Source: Acanthaster planci (taxonomy: Eukaryota; Echinodermata; Asteroidea; Valvatida; Acanthasteridae). Taken from it: DNA of 25,655 nucleotides. Shown here piece by piece: positions 9,290-19,815 of the stretch (position 1 is the first letter of the stretch; each line of letters starts with the position of its first letter). The notes below the pieces were generated by a model. It was given only the letters and a program-made list of their open reading frames with translations, did not search any database and was not told the origin of the DNA. The translations under genes were made by a program, and so were the position numbers. Location of the stretch: positions 501,945 through 527,599 of the forward strand of contig NW_019091547.1 of NCBI RefSeq assembly GCF_001949145.1, written 5' to 3'.

Positions 9290-9769
9290 CCCGGAGGAGA
9301 TGGGGATCCCCCTCCCTCTTGTAACATGTGCACATGCACGAACTTGAGAGCGCGCCTCTTGTGCTACTTGACCTCCAAGTCACTGCGCTGTGTACATGTG
9401 CGTCGTGTGTAGTGACTTGGACCATAGACTTGGAGGAGAAAATGCTTGGACTGGACGTTCTTGAAGTTCAAGTAGTTTAGTTGGCGCGGCGCAACTACTG
9501 GCCTTGTCCTATTGAGGGCGCTGTACGTAATTATGTCCCGCGATGATTATGCTGCGTTCGAAGTTTTACTGTACTTCTCATGTTAAAAACTTCACGATTT
9601 TCACCACAAAAAGGACGTCATTGGTGAAACGTGGGACGTCCTATGGTACCATATTTCCACATAAACAACTCAAAAGATGGTCAATTGATGCAGGTACGTT
9701 AAAACCACTTTTTGTTTTCAGGCCTTGCTAACGTTTTGACACAGTATGTTGCACTTTGCCTAGTCGGTG
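9290..9769 (+). promoter_or_regulatory. CpG-containing stretch, possible promoter or first exon
   Basis: It is the only CpG-bearing stretch outside the DIRS element (GCGCGCC, TTGGCGCGGCGC, TCCCGCGATG, two GGACGTC). It ends with a donor-like GATGCAG|GTACGT near 9690-9700, just before the assembly gap. A short + frame from 9543 to the donor could be a first coding exon. I did not recognise it. Confidence 0.3.
9372..9436. repeat. Inverted repeat around CCAAGTCACT
   Basis: CCAAGTCACT at 9375-9384 pairs exactly with AGTGACTTGG at 9411-9420 (26-base loop). CCTCCAAGT at 9372-9380 also pairs with ACTTGGAGG at 9428-9436, so the left arm has two possible partners. Confidence 0.5.
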
Positions 9770-9842
9770 NNNNNNNNNNNNNNNNNNNNNNNNNNNNNNN
9801 NNNNNNNNNNNNNNNNNNNNNNNNNNNNNNNNNNNNNNNNNN
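9770..9842. other. Assembly gap (73 N)
   Basis: A run of 73 unknown bases. Anything read across it is unreliable. Confidence 1.
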
Positions 9843-10037
9843 CTGAGGCCCACCATCCATGCCGACTGTTTACTGTGCACCGGAGTAAGACACACACGTC
9901 AAACCGTTGAACAAGCCATGGAGGTAGCCTCCATGAACCAGCAACGTGTGATGTCAGTCATTTGTAAAAGTGTAGGACTAACGTTACCTAGCTCAGTGGA
10001 TGTCGTCTACGATACAGTGGAAATGTACTTCCAATAA
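9843..10037 (+). CDS. Uncharacterised ORF fragment next to the gap
   Basis: After the gap an open frame of about 64 codons ends at TAA-TAA. It holds a C-x-x-C pair (DCLLC), then a helix-like stretch MNQQRVMSVICKSVGLTL and PSSVDVVYDTVEMYF. The amino-acid mix and the double stop look more like a real C-terminus than noise, and AATAAA-like sequence follows within about 40 bases. I do not recognise the family. The start lies in or before the gap, so it may be an exon of a gene beginning in the CpG-containing stretch upstream. Confidence 0.35.
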   Translation: MRPTIHADCLLCTGVRHTRQTVEQAMEVASMNQQRVMSVICKSVGLTLPSSVDVVYDTVEMYFQ

Positions 10038-11521
10038 TAAGTACTGTCAGTAGGTATGATACATGTACCTAAAAATAAAAATGCTTAAAAATGTATAAAA
10101 TTATATAAAGCTTGAAACCAGAGAAAATCAATGGTACAAACTGAAAGGTCATACAATGTTTCAATGGGAAGTTACAACCCTTTGAAGTTTCAAAGTCATC
10201 AGAGCCTTCTACCCGCCATTTTGCTGTAACACTACAGGCAGACCAAAGTACTCCTGCATTGTTTAAAATGTGGTTCACAAATTGCACAATAAAAATACTT
10301 TATTTCTACTTTATTTTCATGTATGACAGTACAGGCCATTTGATGTTGTAGGGACAGTTGTAATACTGCGCATAACTGTGCACATATATTTCCCCATTCA
10401 CAAATTTCGACGATCGTGGTCTCGTGTTTCCGCTGTTGCATTCTGAGATACATGTAGCTTGATGTTCCCACGCTGCGTGGTGGTGTATTTTTGTTGTACA
10501 TTGATAGTAGCTGTTCAACATTGAAATCCGCATGAAAATCGGCAGAATTTTGTGCAAAAATGCCAATTTTCAGGTAAGGAACTAGATTTTTCTTGGTTTT
10601 AGGGTGAAGGGGGTGTGGAATGTCGTTGAATACATTTTTAATTGATAGAATGGCATTGAAACTACCTTAAACAGCTTACCTCACGTGGGTATAGTACGTG
10701 TACATGCACATCGCATGCAATTACAATCAATTTTTATGTTGCGACTCATGCTTCAACTTTTGATCATGGCCTGTTGGATATGTTGTGCAAGTGGTAGTTA
10801 CTCATTTAATAACTAATAATGATATCTGAAATAATTTTTAAAAATTTGATGAAATTTTTGGGATAGTTTTGCTGTAACTTCAAAGACTTTAGCAAGCAAC
10901 GTAGTGGGGGTAGAGGTACAGTGTAGTTCCTCCAATGGCAATATTTGTATCTCGATACATAATGGCGATCACTCATTAGTAAGACGCCGCCAACATCATA
11001 GTTGAAGCTGTTCCATTATGTATGCTCACTCTCTGCTTATTGAATGGAGTTATTTGCTTTGATTTTAAACATTTTTTGTTTGTTTTTAAATTAGTTCTAA
11101 AATCTTTGAAGTAATTGTTTTATTCTAGAAATATTTTCAGATTGGTACAGGCGTACATTTTCCCATCATTTTCATTCCTCCATGACATAACTTTGTTATA
11201 CTTGGTCAATTATTGTAATTCCAATCCCTGGCTCTTGTGGGAAAGAATGATTGTTAAAAACACTTGGTTTGGGCTGAAGGAACTCTTAGCGACAGGGGTT
11301 GTTTCTTGTGCAAATGGGAGTGTTATATTTTATAATCAATTTTATTTTTTTGTATTTTATTATTTTACCAGTATAATTATTATTTTACTATTACAGACTT
11401 TGACTGCCTTACAGGTCTGGGTACCATCCATCAAAATGGGAGTGACTTTAGAAGTATGGTTTCTACAAGTTGGCCTCTTCTCTGCACATTCATCCAAAGC
11501 TCAAAGTCAACATTCTACAAG
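10038..11521. other. No gene seen
   Basis: AT-rich. A 153-codon + frame at 11115-11576 is dominated by F, Y, I and L codons from A/T-rich sequence and has no domain, so I leave it out. A weak inverted repeat, ATACATAATGG (10955-10965) with CCATTATGTAT (11013-11023), is the only structure noted. Confidence 0.45.
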
Positions 11522-11536
11522 TGAAGCAACGGGGAG

Positions 11537-11551
11537 TACATGTACATGTAC
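11537..11551. repeat. TACATG microsatellite that supplies the start codon
   Basis: TACATGTACATGTAC. Its two ATG triplets are the first in-frame starts of the 2A frame. Confidence 0.8.
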
Positions 11552-11809
11552 AGTACTGGTTGCAGAACCTTTCTGATAACTCTCCTGACTGTAGCTATCG
11601 GAAAGGCAGCCTTGAATTGTATACCAATTCGTTATGAACCACTTCGAGTTTGTGGAGACATTGAACTTAATCCTGGACCAATGCCTCCAACATTTCTTGA
11701 TACGGACCTCCTTCAAAAGTTGAAAACTGCCAACAGCCCAATTTCACCCGTGAACTTTGATTTGTTTAATGGACATATTATTCAGTTGTTCAACTGTCGA
11801 AAGCAATAA
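11540..11809 (+). CDS. Short frame with hydrophobic segment and 2A peptide
   Basis: 89 codons. Residues 11-25 (FLITLLTVAIGKAAL) are hydrophobic and could act as a signal sequence. Residues 39-47 are GDIELNPGP, the complete 2A consensus (D-x-E-x-N-P-G-P), encoded at 11654-11680. During translation 2A makes the ribosome skip the Gly-Pro bond, releasing the upstream peptide and continuing with Pro. Such signal-plus-2A N-termini are known from sea-urchin NLR genes and from CR1/L2-type retrotransposon ORFs. The start ATG, and a second one two codons later, lie inside the TACATG microsatellite at 11537-11551. An in-frame TGA at 11522-11524 closes the frame upstream. After residue 89 the frame ends by apparent frameshift, so the product downstream of 2A is cut short. 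Confidence 0.7.
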   Translation: MYMYSTGCRTFLITLLTVAIGKAALNCIPIRYEPLRVCGDIELNPGPMPPTFLDTDLLQKLKTANSPISPVNFDLFNGHIIQLFNCRKQ

Positions 11810-13379
11810 TTGCTTGGAAAATGATGGGGCTCAGCGTTTCAGTGTACAATCAAAAGCACTCATTGGAATGCATAATAAGTTAAAAAAGAGCAACATGGAA
11901 AAGATGTGAAGGACCAATTGGAAGTATGGAAATAGGATGTGTACAGTATACCGGTATGTGTTTCCTGAGATTTCTGGTCCACAACCTACATATGAACCCA
12001 ATCCATCAACGATTGATATCAGCGTTCTGAAAACTTGACATGGTTAAATCACGGAATGAACAGTTAGCAAAGAAAATGAAGAACTGAAGCAGAATATTGA
12101 ATTCCTATCAAGACGACCTGATGAACAACCGCAGACACTACAAAGGCGACTTGAAAAATACCACAAGTCATAGGCTATATCACTTCGCAATGAGAAAAAA
12201 AGCTGGAGAAAGACTACAAGAAACTTTGTTCAAAAAAGGCAAAAACTTGAAGGTCATTGCAATAACCTCAACAAAGAATTACCAGACACAAAGGAGATGT
12301 TGTCACAAGCCAAAGATGAGATTTTTAACACTAACGATGAAGCTTTCAAAATCAATCAGCTTGCATGAACTGAATCTGTTTGCCCTGAAGAAGGCACTCA
12401 GTTACCGAAAGCTCAGCAATCAGCTCAGCATGATCCGGTTCACCTTTACAGCAATTAATCAACTTTTGGGGAGAGTAGTGAAAGATTTCTGCCCAATGGG
12501 CAATATCATGACTTACAAATGGACAGCAAACTTAAACAACAAACATCATCATTACCCAAACACAATAAGTTACCAGAGAGAGTGTTTGGGTATCTGGATT
12601 TTTTGCGAAAAAAGAGACCAAATGTGAATTAAAAAAGAAATGAAGCACAAGCTACTGTATGTTCACTTTTAATAAAACGGCAAATTATATAGACGCACTA
12701 TCAACTGAACAGTTGCACAAAAATATCCAGTCAGTCATGACGAAAAGAAAAGAATTGCAAGAAATGGTAAAAAAACGGGTAGAAAAACGACACGAAGCCC
12801 TACTTCAAAAACAAAAAGTTAAACAAAAAAACTCAAACACGCAGAGCTGAACAAATTCAGAACCAGGGAAAAACTTACATCAATTATTATTGATGCTGGG
12901 CTGTGGCAATCAAGAGAAACCGTTTATACCAAAATGCAACAGTGCAAGTGATCGAGAACGCTTCAATGCACTAAAAAACAGATACAAAGTGGAAGGAAAC
13001 TTCTGCACCAGTACTTGCCCTCAGACAAGGGATTCATATTTTCAAAAGGGGGTAAGGAAAATGCTTGGACAGAGTTACAAGAACATTTGTTCAGATTTAT
13101 TGATGCTGCTCTTTCCCTTGCAAAAGGACTGTTTCTAGAACAGTTCAGGATGAATCATCTGTTGCCATGCCCTTGCTTGTTGGAAATCGTGTAATTCACT
13201 ACTTTGTTGAAATTTCAGATGAGAATGATCAGGAAATTCGATATTCTGGTAAAGTGATTAGTCATTTCCTGGGTTTTCCTGACTGGTTCAGCATATAATT
13301 TAAGGATGATGATGATGTGTGTAGTTATCAGCTGATCAAAGATTATCAAGAGCAAAACCTTGAAATTGTTCTAGAATAA
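11540..13379 (+). pseudogene. Degraded 2A-led coiled-coil / Tudor-like gene of unknown function
   Basis: Pieces of one protein can be followed through several frames. They are a 2A-containing N-terminus (11540-11809); a charged coiled-coil stretch around 12060-12350 (ENEELKQNIEFLSRR, KRQKLEGHCNNLNKELPD); a YLDFLRKKRPN block near 12590-12625; a second basic coiled coil at 12659-12850 (LSTEQLHKNIQSVMTKRKEL); a GLWQSRETV block at 12895 and ERFNALKN after it; and a C-terminal Tudor-like stretch at about 13165-13379 (VGNRVIHYFVE, IRYSGKVIS, YQLIKDYQ). The last part is interrupted by TAA at 13296-13298 and ends at TAA 13377-13379. From memory this order resembles a multi-copy family of uncharacterised proteins in cnidarians and marine deuterostomes. 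That is unverified. The long region that normally separates the first coiled coil from the YLD block seems to be deleted here. Confidence 0.6.
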
Positions 13380-13387
13380 TAAGTACA

Positions 13388-13414
13388 GATGTACATGTAC
13401 AGTACATGTACATC
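13388..13414. repeat. 27-base palindrome of the TACATG family
   Basis: GATGTACATGTAC (13388-13400), a single central A, then its exact reverse complement (13402-13414). It lies nine bases after the last stop of the 2A gene relic. Confidence 0.85.
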
Positions 13415-14057
13415 ACTGGACACTAGTGAATGTTACAAAGCTCACTTTATTTAATTCTTTGTTTTCGAAGTTGAACCATCACTGTAGTCTCACTGTTGGC
13501 AACTCTGTTGAATTACAGTCCGATGAATGGTTATTGGTCCGGATCTCTTCTTTGATATCTTCTGACATTTGGATGATAACCTGTAAGAAGTAGGAAAAAG
13601 CAAAAAAAACCTTTCAACGTCAATGAAATGGGCATTCTTTCAATACATTAAGGAAATAAATACCTACTGATAATTACATGTATGTTTTCTGGTAGCATTT
13701 TGCATTAATTAGAAGTAACCATGGGTGATAAACAGTGTTCAGTTATTATGTCTTTACTGTTATTCAAACCTTTGATCCTTGCTATATCGTTAACAGTATA
13801 TGAGGTTCTTATTATATACGGCTCAATAGATATTCCATGTTAATTTGTTGACTTAATTGTTTATTTCTGTAGTTGGTGTTCAACAGGAATTAAACAAAAT
13901 ACTAATTTTCTCATACAGTAATAGGCACAGACTCAGCATAAATCATAAAACATTCTTGTCATATGGTGTCAAATCACCATGTTCATTCTGTATGGAAAGA
14001 ATCTTCTTAATTAGATACGTACTGGTAGTCCTTGTTTTTGGTTAATTTGTTTATGTT

Positions 14058-14071
14058 GTTTCTATGGTAAC
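14058..14071. promoter_or_regulatory. X-box-like site 1
   Basis: GTTTCTATGGTAAC fits the RFX/DAF-19 X-box consensus RYYNYYATRRNRAC at every position. No ciliary gene is visible next to it, and the flanks resemble those of site 2, so it may be part of a repeat. Confidence 0.35.
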
Positions 14072-14409
14072 CACAGATGATAACCAATTATAAGTTATGC
14101 CCAAATTGTTATTTATCAAATCTACATCCTTTTGGCTATAGTAGGTACAAAAATGAAGTCTGTAACATTTATGGTTAAAAAGATATTTTAAGTTTAATTT
14201 GTTTACTTACTTGTTTACTACATTAGATGAGCTATTTTTGAGGTAAACAAATTTAACTTACATTTTCTCGTAAATTGATTATCCAAAAGTTGGCAAAATT
14301 TCTTCTAAATATTGCATATTTCATATCGAATCAATTCCTGTAGTCTGTATGTGATGTGTATTTATTGTTTTCTGTATATAATAAAATTAAGGATTTATTG
14401 TTTACCTCT

Positions 14410-14423
14410 GTTTCCATGGTAAC
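14410..14423. promoter_or_regulatory. X-box-like site 2
   Basis: GTTTCCATGGTAAC fits the X-box consensus at every position. It is preceded by TGTTTACCTCT and followed by GGTGAATAAAC, similar to the surroundings of the site at 14058. Confidence 0.4.
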
Positions 14424-14898
14424 GGTGAATAAACGTCTGTAAAGTTGCTGCGCGGACTGGTCTATTACCGGTACATGTGTTTGTACATGTACATACATAT
14501 CTGCTTTCAGTGAGTGACAAAAAAAACATTAAATACAAATCGTTTCACAGTAATTCCAGTTTCTATTTGTTTACCTTTTTGTTTAGATGTTTATCTGACC
14601 CAAATAAACAAAAGATGACCCAGATTTTACCAAGTTTGCCAAAGACATTTTATAAAAACAAAAGCACTTCTGGTGAAACTTTAAAAGTCTGTAGCTTTGC
14701 TGTTCAAGGCTGGATTTTCACCATATTTGTGTCGTTTTGTGCTGAATTATATACTCTGTATAGCTAACTACTTAAAAACAGTAAATTAACAAAGCAATTT
14801 TTTTGTAATGTCTTACCATTATTTTTGCAATTTTAAGCAATAAACCCCCTAAGCAAGTGTGATACTGTTAAAAACATAAATGTAAAAATAGTTCATGC

Positions 14899-14913
14899 AA
14901 AAAAAAAAAAAAA
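14899..14913. repeat. A15 homopolymer
   Basis: Fifteen consecutive A. Nothing upstream looks like a processed transcript or LINE end, so it is recorded only as a simple repeat. Confidence 0.8.
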
Positions 14914-16449
14914 CTGGAAAATACAAAACTGAACAATATTGTGTTAGTAAAAGTTATCTAAAAAACTTGTATAGAAACACATTCAGAAAGAATAAAAAAG
15001 ACATTTAAAAGCCTTATGGAAAAGAGGAAATGTGATGAAAGTAAGTGTAAACTTATAAAACCGAATGTAAAAAACATGCATCAAGGTTGTTAAATGCAAT
15101 ATAGTTTTGAAAGATTTTTATCATGTGCAAACGCAACGGCGACTTTTTGCCCAATTCACATCAAGTCAGCCTTCTTTTCAAAGCTTTATTTTCCCTGCTG
15201 TGAGATCTTGCGGAAGAAGGACAACTGGAACTATTTGTAGAAAAAAAGAACAAAAAATTCATTACTTAAATTTGGTGAAGTGTATGCTTATATAGTCTGT
15301 AGAGTTGTGTTTTAAAATTAAAACCAATTAATTGGCCAGAAAATTTTTGGGGGTCATTTACTTGAGCATTATGTCCACATAATATGAGTAATATATGCCC
15401 ATATCAATTATCCATCTAGTTCATACTTAATCAAACATTTGTCAGAAATTGATTGATTTTAGTTTCATACAGGCCCATTCACAAAATTAATGCATCAGTT
15501 TGTCCTAATTTCAGTAAGATTTACTGGTTTAGACAAGTTTTGGGGTATTAGAGTGTTCAGGAAAGGACATTTTTTTAAACAAGTTTAAAACCATCTACTG
15601 TACCTACATGTACACGAGTTTAAACATTTCACTCTGTGTTCACAGCAATTTCATTGGTTGTGAATTTAAAAGAGCTTACTTTCCAGAATTCAGAGCATGT
15701 AACAACAAAGTCAGACTGAATTACATGTAGAATGTTTGTCAGATTTCAGGAGAGAAATATATAAGTACAGTTATGGTGACACACTAGGTTAGTGTGTAGA
15801 TATTTGTGTGTTAAAATTTCCTAGTTATCACCTAAAACATTGTTAACCCTACCCCCCAAGGGACCATTGAAATCCTGCATAACCTTGTTGGGTTCAGAAT
15901 GGTTAGGGTTAAAAGAGTGTCCTTTTTCTGAGCTTTGATGATTTATGTCTTGTTTTACAATTTTGAAGCGGTTTTTGGAAGTTATCAGAATCAAAACTTC
16001 ATGACACTTGTAGTTACTGGTAAATTGATGAGGGTGCTACTCTTTAGGAAATTCATGGAATCCATACCGCCATAGAGGAAGTACATGTACATGTATACTG
16101 TGTAGCGGCATATGCTGTGATAATTATAGGAAAGTGTTCAAATGGGTATTTTGTTCTAAACATAATTGATTTCTGTATTTTAAAGAAGTTCTTAAACCAT
16201 TTTATCTGAAAGTTCATGGCAGAAGTAAACTTGCTTAGGTTGATATTCTTTAAAATGATGGCGCAAATAATTTGTTCCTGCACAGTTGATGTATTCATGC
16301 GTATGCATTTCTTTGTAGGGGTTACCATAGGCCAACATCAGTACTTGTGCCAGTGTTTTAAAGTTGTGGTTTTACCATCATATGATTAGTAAATCATTCT
16401 ACTGATGGCCCTCACAGTCATTACTTCAGTCTACTTCATTATTACATCT

Positions 16450-16475
16450 ACATGTACATGTATACATGTACATGT
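16450..16475. repeat. 26-base perfect palindrome of the TACATG family
   Basis: ACATGTACATGTA followed by its exact reverse complement, with no spacer. It abuts the first copy of the GTGACTCGCGTGAC-type motif. Confidence 0.85.
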
Positions 16476-17794
16476 GGCTCGCGTGACATTTGAACAAAAT
16501 GTTGAGTTTTAATGCATTACTGTTGCTAATATGGCTCTTATTCAACTCAAATCACCATGTAATTAAGACAAGGCATTGTGAATGTATCTCTAAGTTTTTA
16601 TTTGATCACTTTAAAATGTTTATTGTTTTCTTTATCACAGTTTCTTTGACGTGACTTGTGTGACAGGATAGAAAAAGGGGATTTTTCATATCCCTTGATT
16701 CTAAAAGCATTTCCTATGAATCTACATGTACAAGTGTGCTAAAGTAAATTTTTACTGAACTAAAAAGTTACATGTAATACTTTGACCTAATCCATGCATA
16801 GGTTGCATTGTGCCAAGTCTCTCTTGTTGTGAGGAATGGCCTGAAGAAAATGTGACTCATGTGAAACAAATGTGTGACTCGCGTGATGCAGTAGCTTTTT
16901 CACTCTTACATTATAACTGTAATAAGAGTGAAATCCAATTATAATATTACATTAATAAAAATGGTGTACCTGCAATACCAAATGGAAGAGTGCTAAAACT
17001 CCTATTATCCCCTTACTTTGGCAGATGTTGGGGTGGAAATCTGTAGGGCATTCAAAATTTACTTTCAACAAGCATATTAAATTCATACTTACTGTCATTA
17101 TTACTACCTACATGATGCTGAATCTGCTTGGTAGGATGAACCTTTAGAAGAGATCCGGCATGTACATGTATACAGTAATGCATGTATGCATGTGGTATTG
17201 TTTCAAGCTTTCACATGTGGATTTAGTGCAGATTTCACAGCCACCTTCCACATGATAAAACAGTGCTGTGTTCCAGAATTTTCTAGGAGTTTTCCATGTA
17301 GCAAAGGAGGGGTGACCGCATTAAATTGGGAGGGGTGCCTGAATACAATGTACATGTACAATGTATAGGCTTGCCCATCTTACCAACATGTACATGCATT
17401 GTACATGTGCCTATCATCATACTTTCATGTACATGTACGTGTAATTGACAGAGTTTCCAAAGGAAAAAGCTGCAATTAATGATGTAGTTGTAGAGGAGTA
17501 TACATGTATCACTCCAGCATCATTTTTGGGGTAAAAATCTTTAATTTCATTAACTGATATCAATTTCGTGTTTTCACAGTGCTTTTACACTCAATTTCAA
17601 TTCCTGGCGTGTGACTCGCGTGACACTCTTGAAAGAGTTTTTCTTCAAGGAATGCAAAGCAAATAAGAATATTCATGTTTTTATTGATAGACCACTACTA
17701 TTTGATTTTTTTTAAATATCAAACACTAGCTGAATCCCTGTCTAGTTTTTTAGTAATTTAAAAAAAAAGTCACATTTTGTGACTCGCTTGACAT
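16474..17794. repeat. Dispersed TGTGACTCGCGTGAC-type motif, six copies
   Basis: Copies begin at about 16474 (GTGGCTCGCGTGACA), 16651 (GTGACTTGTGTGACA), 16851 (TGTGACTCATGTGAAA), 16873 (TGTGACTCGCGTGATG), 17609 (GTGTGACTCGCGTGACAC) and 17778 (TGTGACTCGCTTGACATG). All are in the same orientation, with irregular spacing and different flanks. The CG-containing core stands out from AT-rich surroundings. I see no open frame that would explain it. Confidence 0.55.
16898..16933. other. Hairpin next to a motif copy
   Basis: TTTCACTCTTA (16898-16908) pairs exactly with TAAGAGTGAAA (16923-16933) over a 14-base loop, and part of the loop can pair further (ACA with TGT). Confidence 0.5.
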
Positions 17795-19254
17795 GTTTTG
17801 AGGGTGTTCCACGATGAAAACCTGGAAAATACGAAAAGTATTTGGAAAAAATTTGATATTTTATCAAATAGACTGGAAAAGCTACCTAATGTATGCAGAT
17901 AAAGTAAAATCATATGAATGAGCTTCAGTTTCTGTCTAAGTTTGTGATTTGTACCCCTGCCCTTCCTTTTTGACCACAAATTTCATCCATATTTAGGAGA
18001 CTGAAGCCTAAATAAAAAATTGTTTAATTTAAAAGTTCTTTTGAAATTTAGATCGTTTCAATATTCCTCTTATCAAATACAAGTGAGAAAAATTTTTTTC
18101 TTTCGCATCACTTTTTATTTGATGATGACCCCATTCTACATGTACACCTTGTTAAATATTGTGTCCATTCCTTAACATGCGTGCACAACAGCTACCGTTA
18201 CATGTAGAGCATAACAAGGTACAAAATTACCTGCCTCACAAATATATAACTCCCCACTTCTTAAAACCATTATTCTTGAACACATACTTTAGTCTACTGT
18301 GCTTTTGTTATTTCTGTTTGTGTAGTTTGTGGATTTATACGTGTGTATTAACATACGTGTACATGGACATGTAATTACATGTATGTGTACCGGTATGTGG
18401 ACCATATCACACATGTTTACCAGGTTTTTTTTGCACTTCATAGCAAAACATGTTCAAGTGATTATACTGGTCGTGTCTGTCCAACTAATTACATGTAGCT
18501 TTATGATAAATGTCTCAAAATGTTGCTTTATAAGATCAAACTTGATGGAAGATATCATTATGTTAAAATTGAGTCCTTTCCTGAATAAAATGAACCGTTT
18601 TCATGGCATCAAGAGAGGCCACCATAACTCTTGAATGGATTAACCTAGGAAAGCAATTCTTTGACAGCTGTTCTCCCATACATGTATGTAGCCCTTGGAC
18701 AAAGGAGAATATACTGAGCAGGGTGCGTGATTTTCTGAATTAGCTGAAATGACAGGTGGTGTTTTAAGAAAAAAGAGAGTAAAAACTTAATTTTCCCAAA
18801 ATATCAGAAAATATGTGTTGTTTTTTACTGCATAACTTGCATTAGTGTTGAAGACATGACTATTATGGTTGCTGTCAACCAATTTAAAGCAACCCCAAAC
18901 ATGGCTGGAATGTGGAAATAGCAGTTTATGATATATACCTTCAGCTGAAAAAGTTTATGAAATGCCAAATGAGCTCAACGAATGAATTTATCAACACGTT
19001 AACATGTGCAAGGTGTCTTGAAATTAAAACAGGAAAAGGTTTAAGCCTTGAAATTAACATTTTCTTTTACCTTTATTCATACTCTTTAGCCAAACATGGT
19101 TTATTGATATAACAAGTTTCATTTTTGACCCCTCATGAGACTTTTGCAACCTTTACAGTGAAACTTCCCCAATATTCAGTTGAAAAAGGACAGTTTTGTG
19201 TGACGTCAAAATAGGAAATGTCTTAACTTGGATATGGGTATTATACCCTCTTTA

Positions 19255-19288
19255 AGAACTGTAAGATTTGTATAAACCTTACAGTTCT
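19255..19288. other. Perfect 11-bp hairpin
   Basis: AGAACTGTAAG (19255-19265) and CTTACAGTTCT (19278-19288) flank a 12-base A/T-rich loop. No run of T follows, and it is not in a recognisable gene. Confidence 0.6.
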
Positions 19289-19815
19289 GGAAGCAATGTA
19301 AGTGGTAAATGAAGACAACGTCCAACCTAAGGCTGAGCTAAGGACTACCTATACAAAATGCATTAATTGGAAGAAAAACCAAACCAATAAATCATGGCAA
19401 CTTTTGTTGTACAGACAAAATGTCATACAAGACCTACCTTAGCAGTAGAGATGTAAAGTGGTAACTGGGGATCAACAGAGATGAGAGACTCAGGAAGTAC
19501 TAAAAAGCTGCTTGTGTGATATTAACCTCATTTATTTCTTTCATTGGAACTCTTGCTCACAACAGAGTGAATTATGTTAGCTTATAGCTACATGTATAAA
19601 ACTGAACGTGAAGCTTGCTGTGGAGCTCCTTGTCAATCAGTGTTGATCATTGAATGATTCCAAAAGATGATGTATAAGGAATCTAATGTTCACAATTCAA
19701 GATACACACTTGGCAAATTTTTAACTGAACACATCCTAATTTTTCTTTGAAGAGAAATAAGCAAATTTTATACTTGATAACTGTAATTATAAAGTGATTT
19801 CATTTTACAAATATG

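Larger units (their letters stand above)
13415..16449. other. Three kilobases without a supportable gene
   Basis: AT-rich sequence. All open frames are under 100 codons, with composition expected by chance. Apart from the X-box-like sites and the A15 run at 14899-14913, the stretch has only small structures, such as the 7-bp hairpin CACACTA-GGT-TAGTGTG near 15780. Confidence 0.5.

Noticed and set aside
11115-11576. 153-codon + frame upstream of the 2A peptide
   Set aside because: Composition is that of AT-rich DNA (F, Y, I, L runs), there is no domain, and it is out of frame with the 2A peptide.
13715-13729. Third X-box-like site, GTAACCATGGGTGAT
   Set aside because: It breaks the consensus in the left half, so it was not counted with the two full matches.
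14899-14913. A15 run as the tail of a LINE or processed pseudogene
   Set aside because: No coding or RNA-like sequence lies upstream, and there is no flanking duplication.
19201-19208. Perfect CRE, TGACGTCA
   Set aside because: One 8-bp site is expected by chance at this scale, there is no gene beside it, and a link to the KIX fragment would be fanciful.
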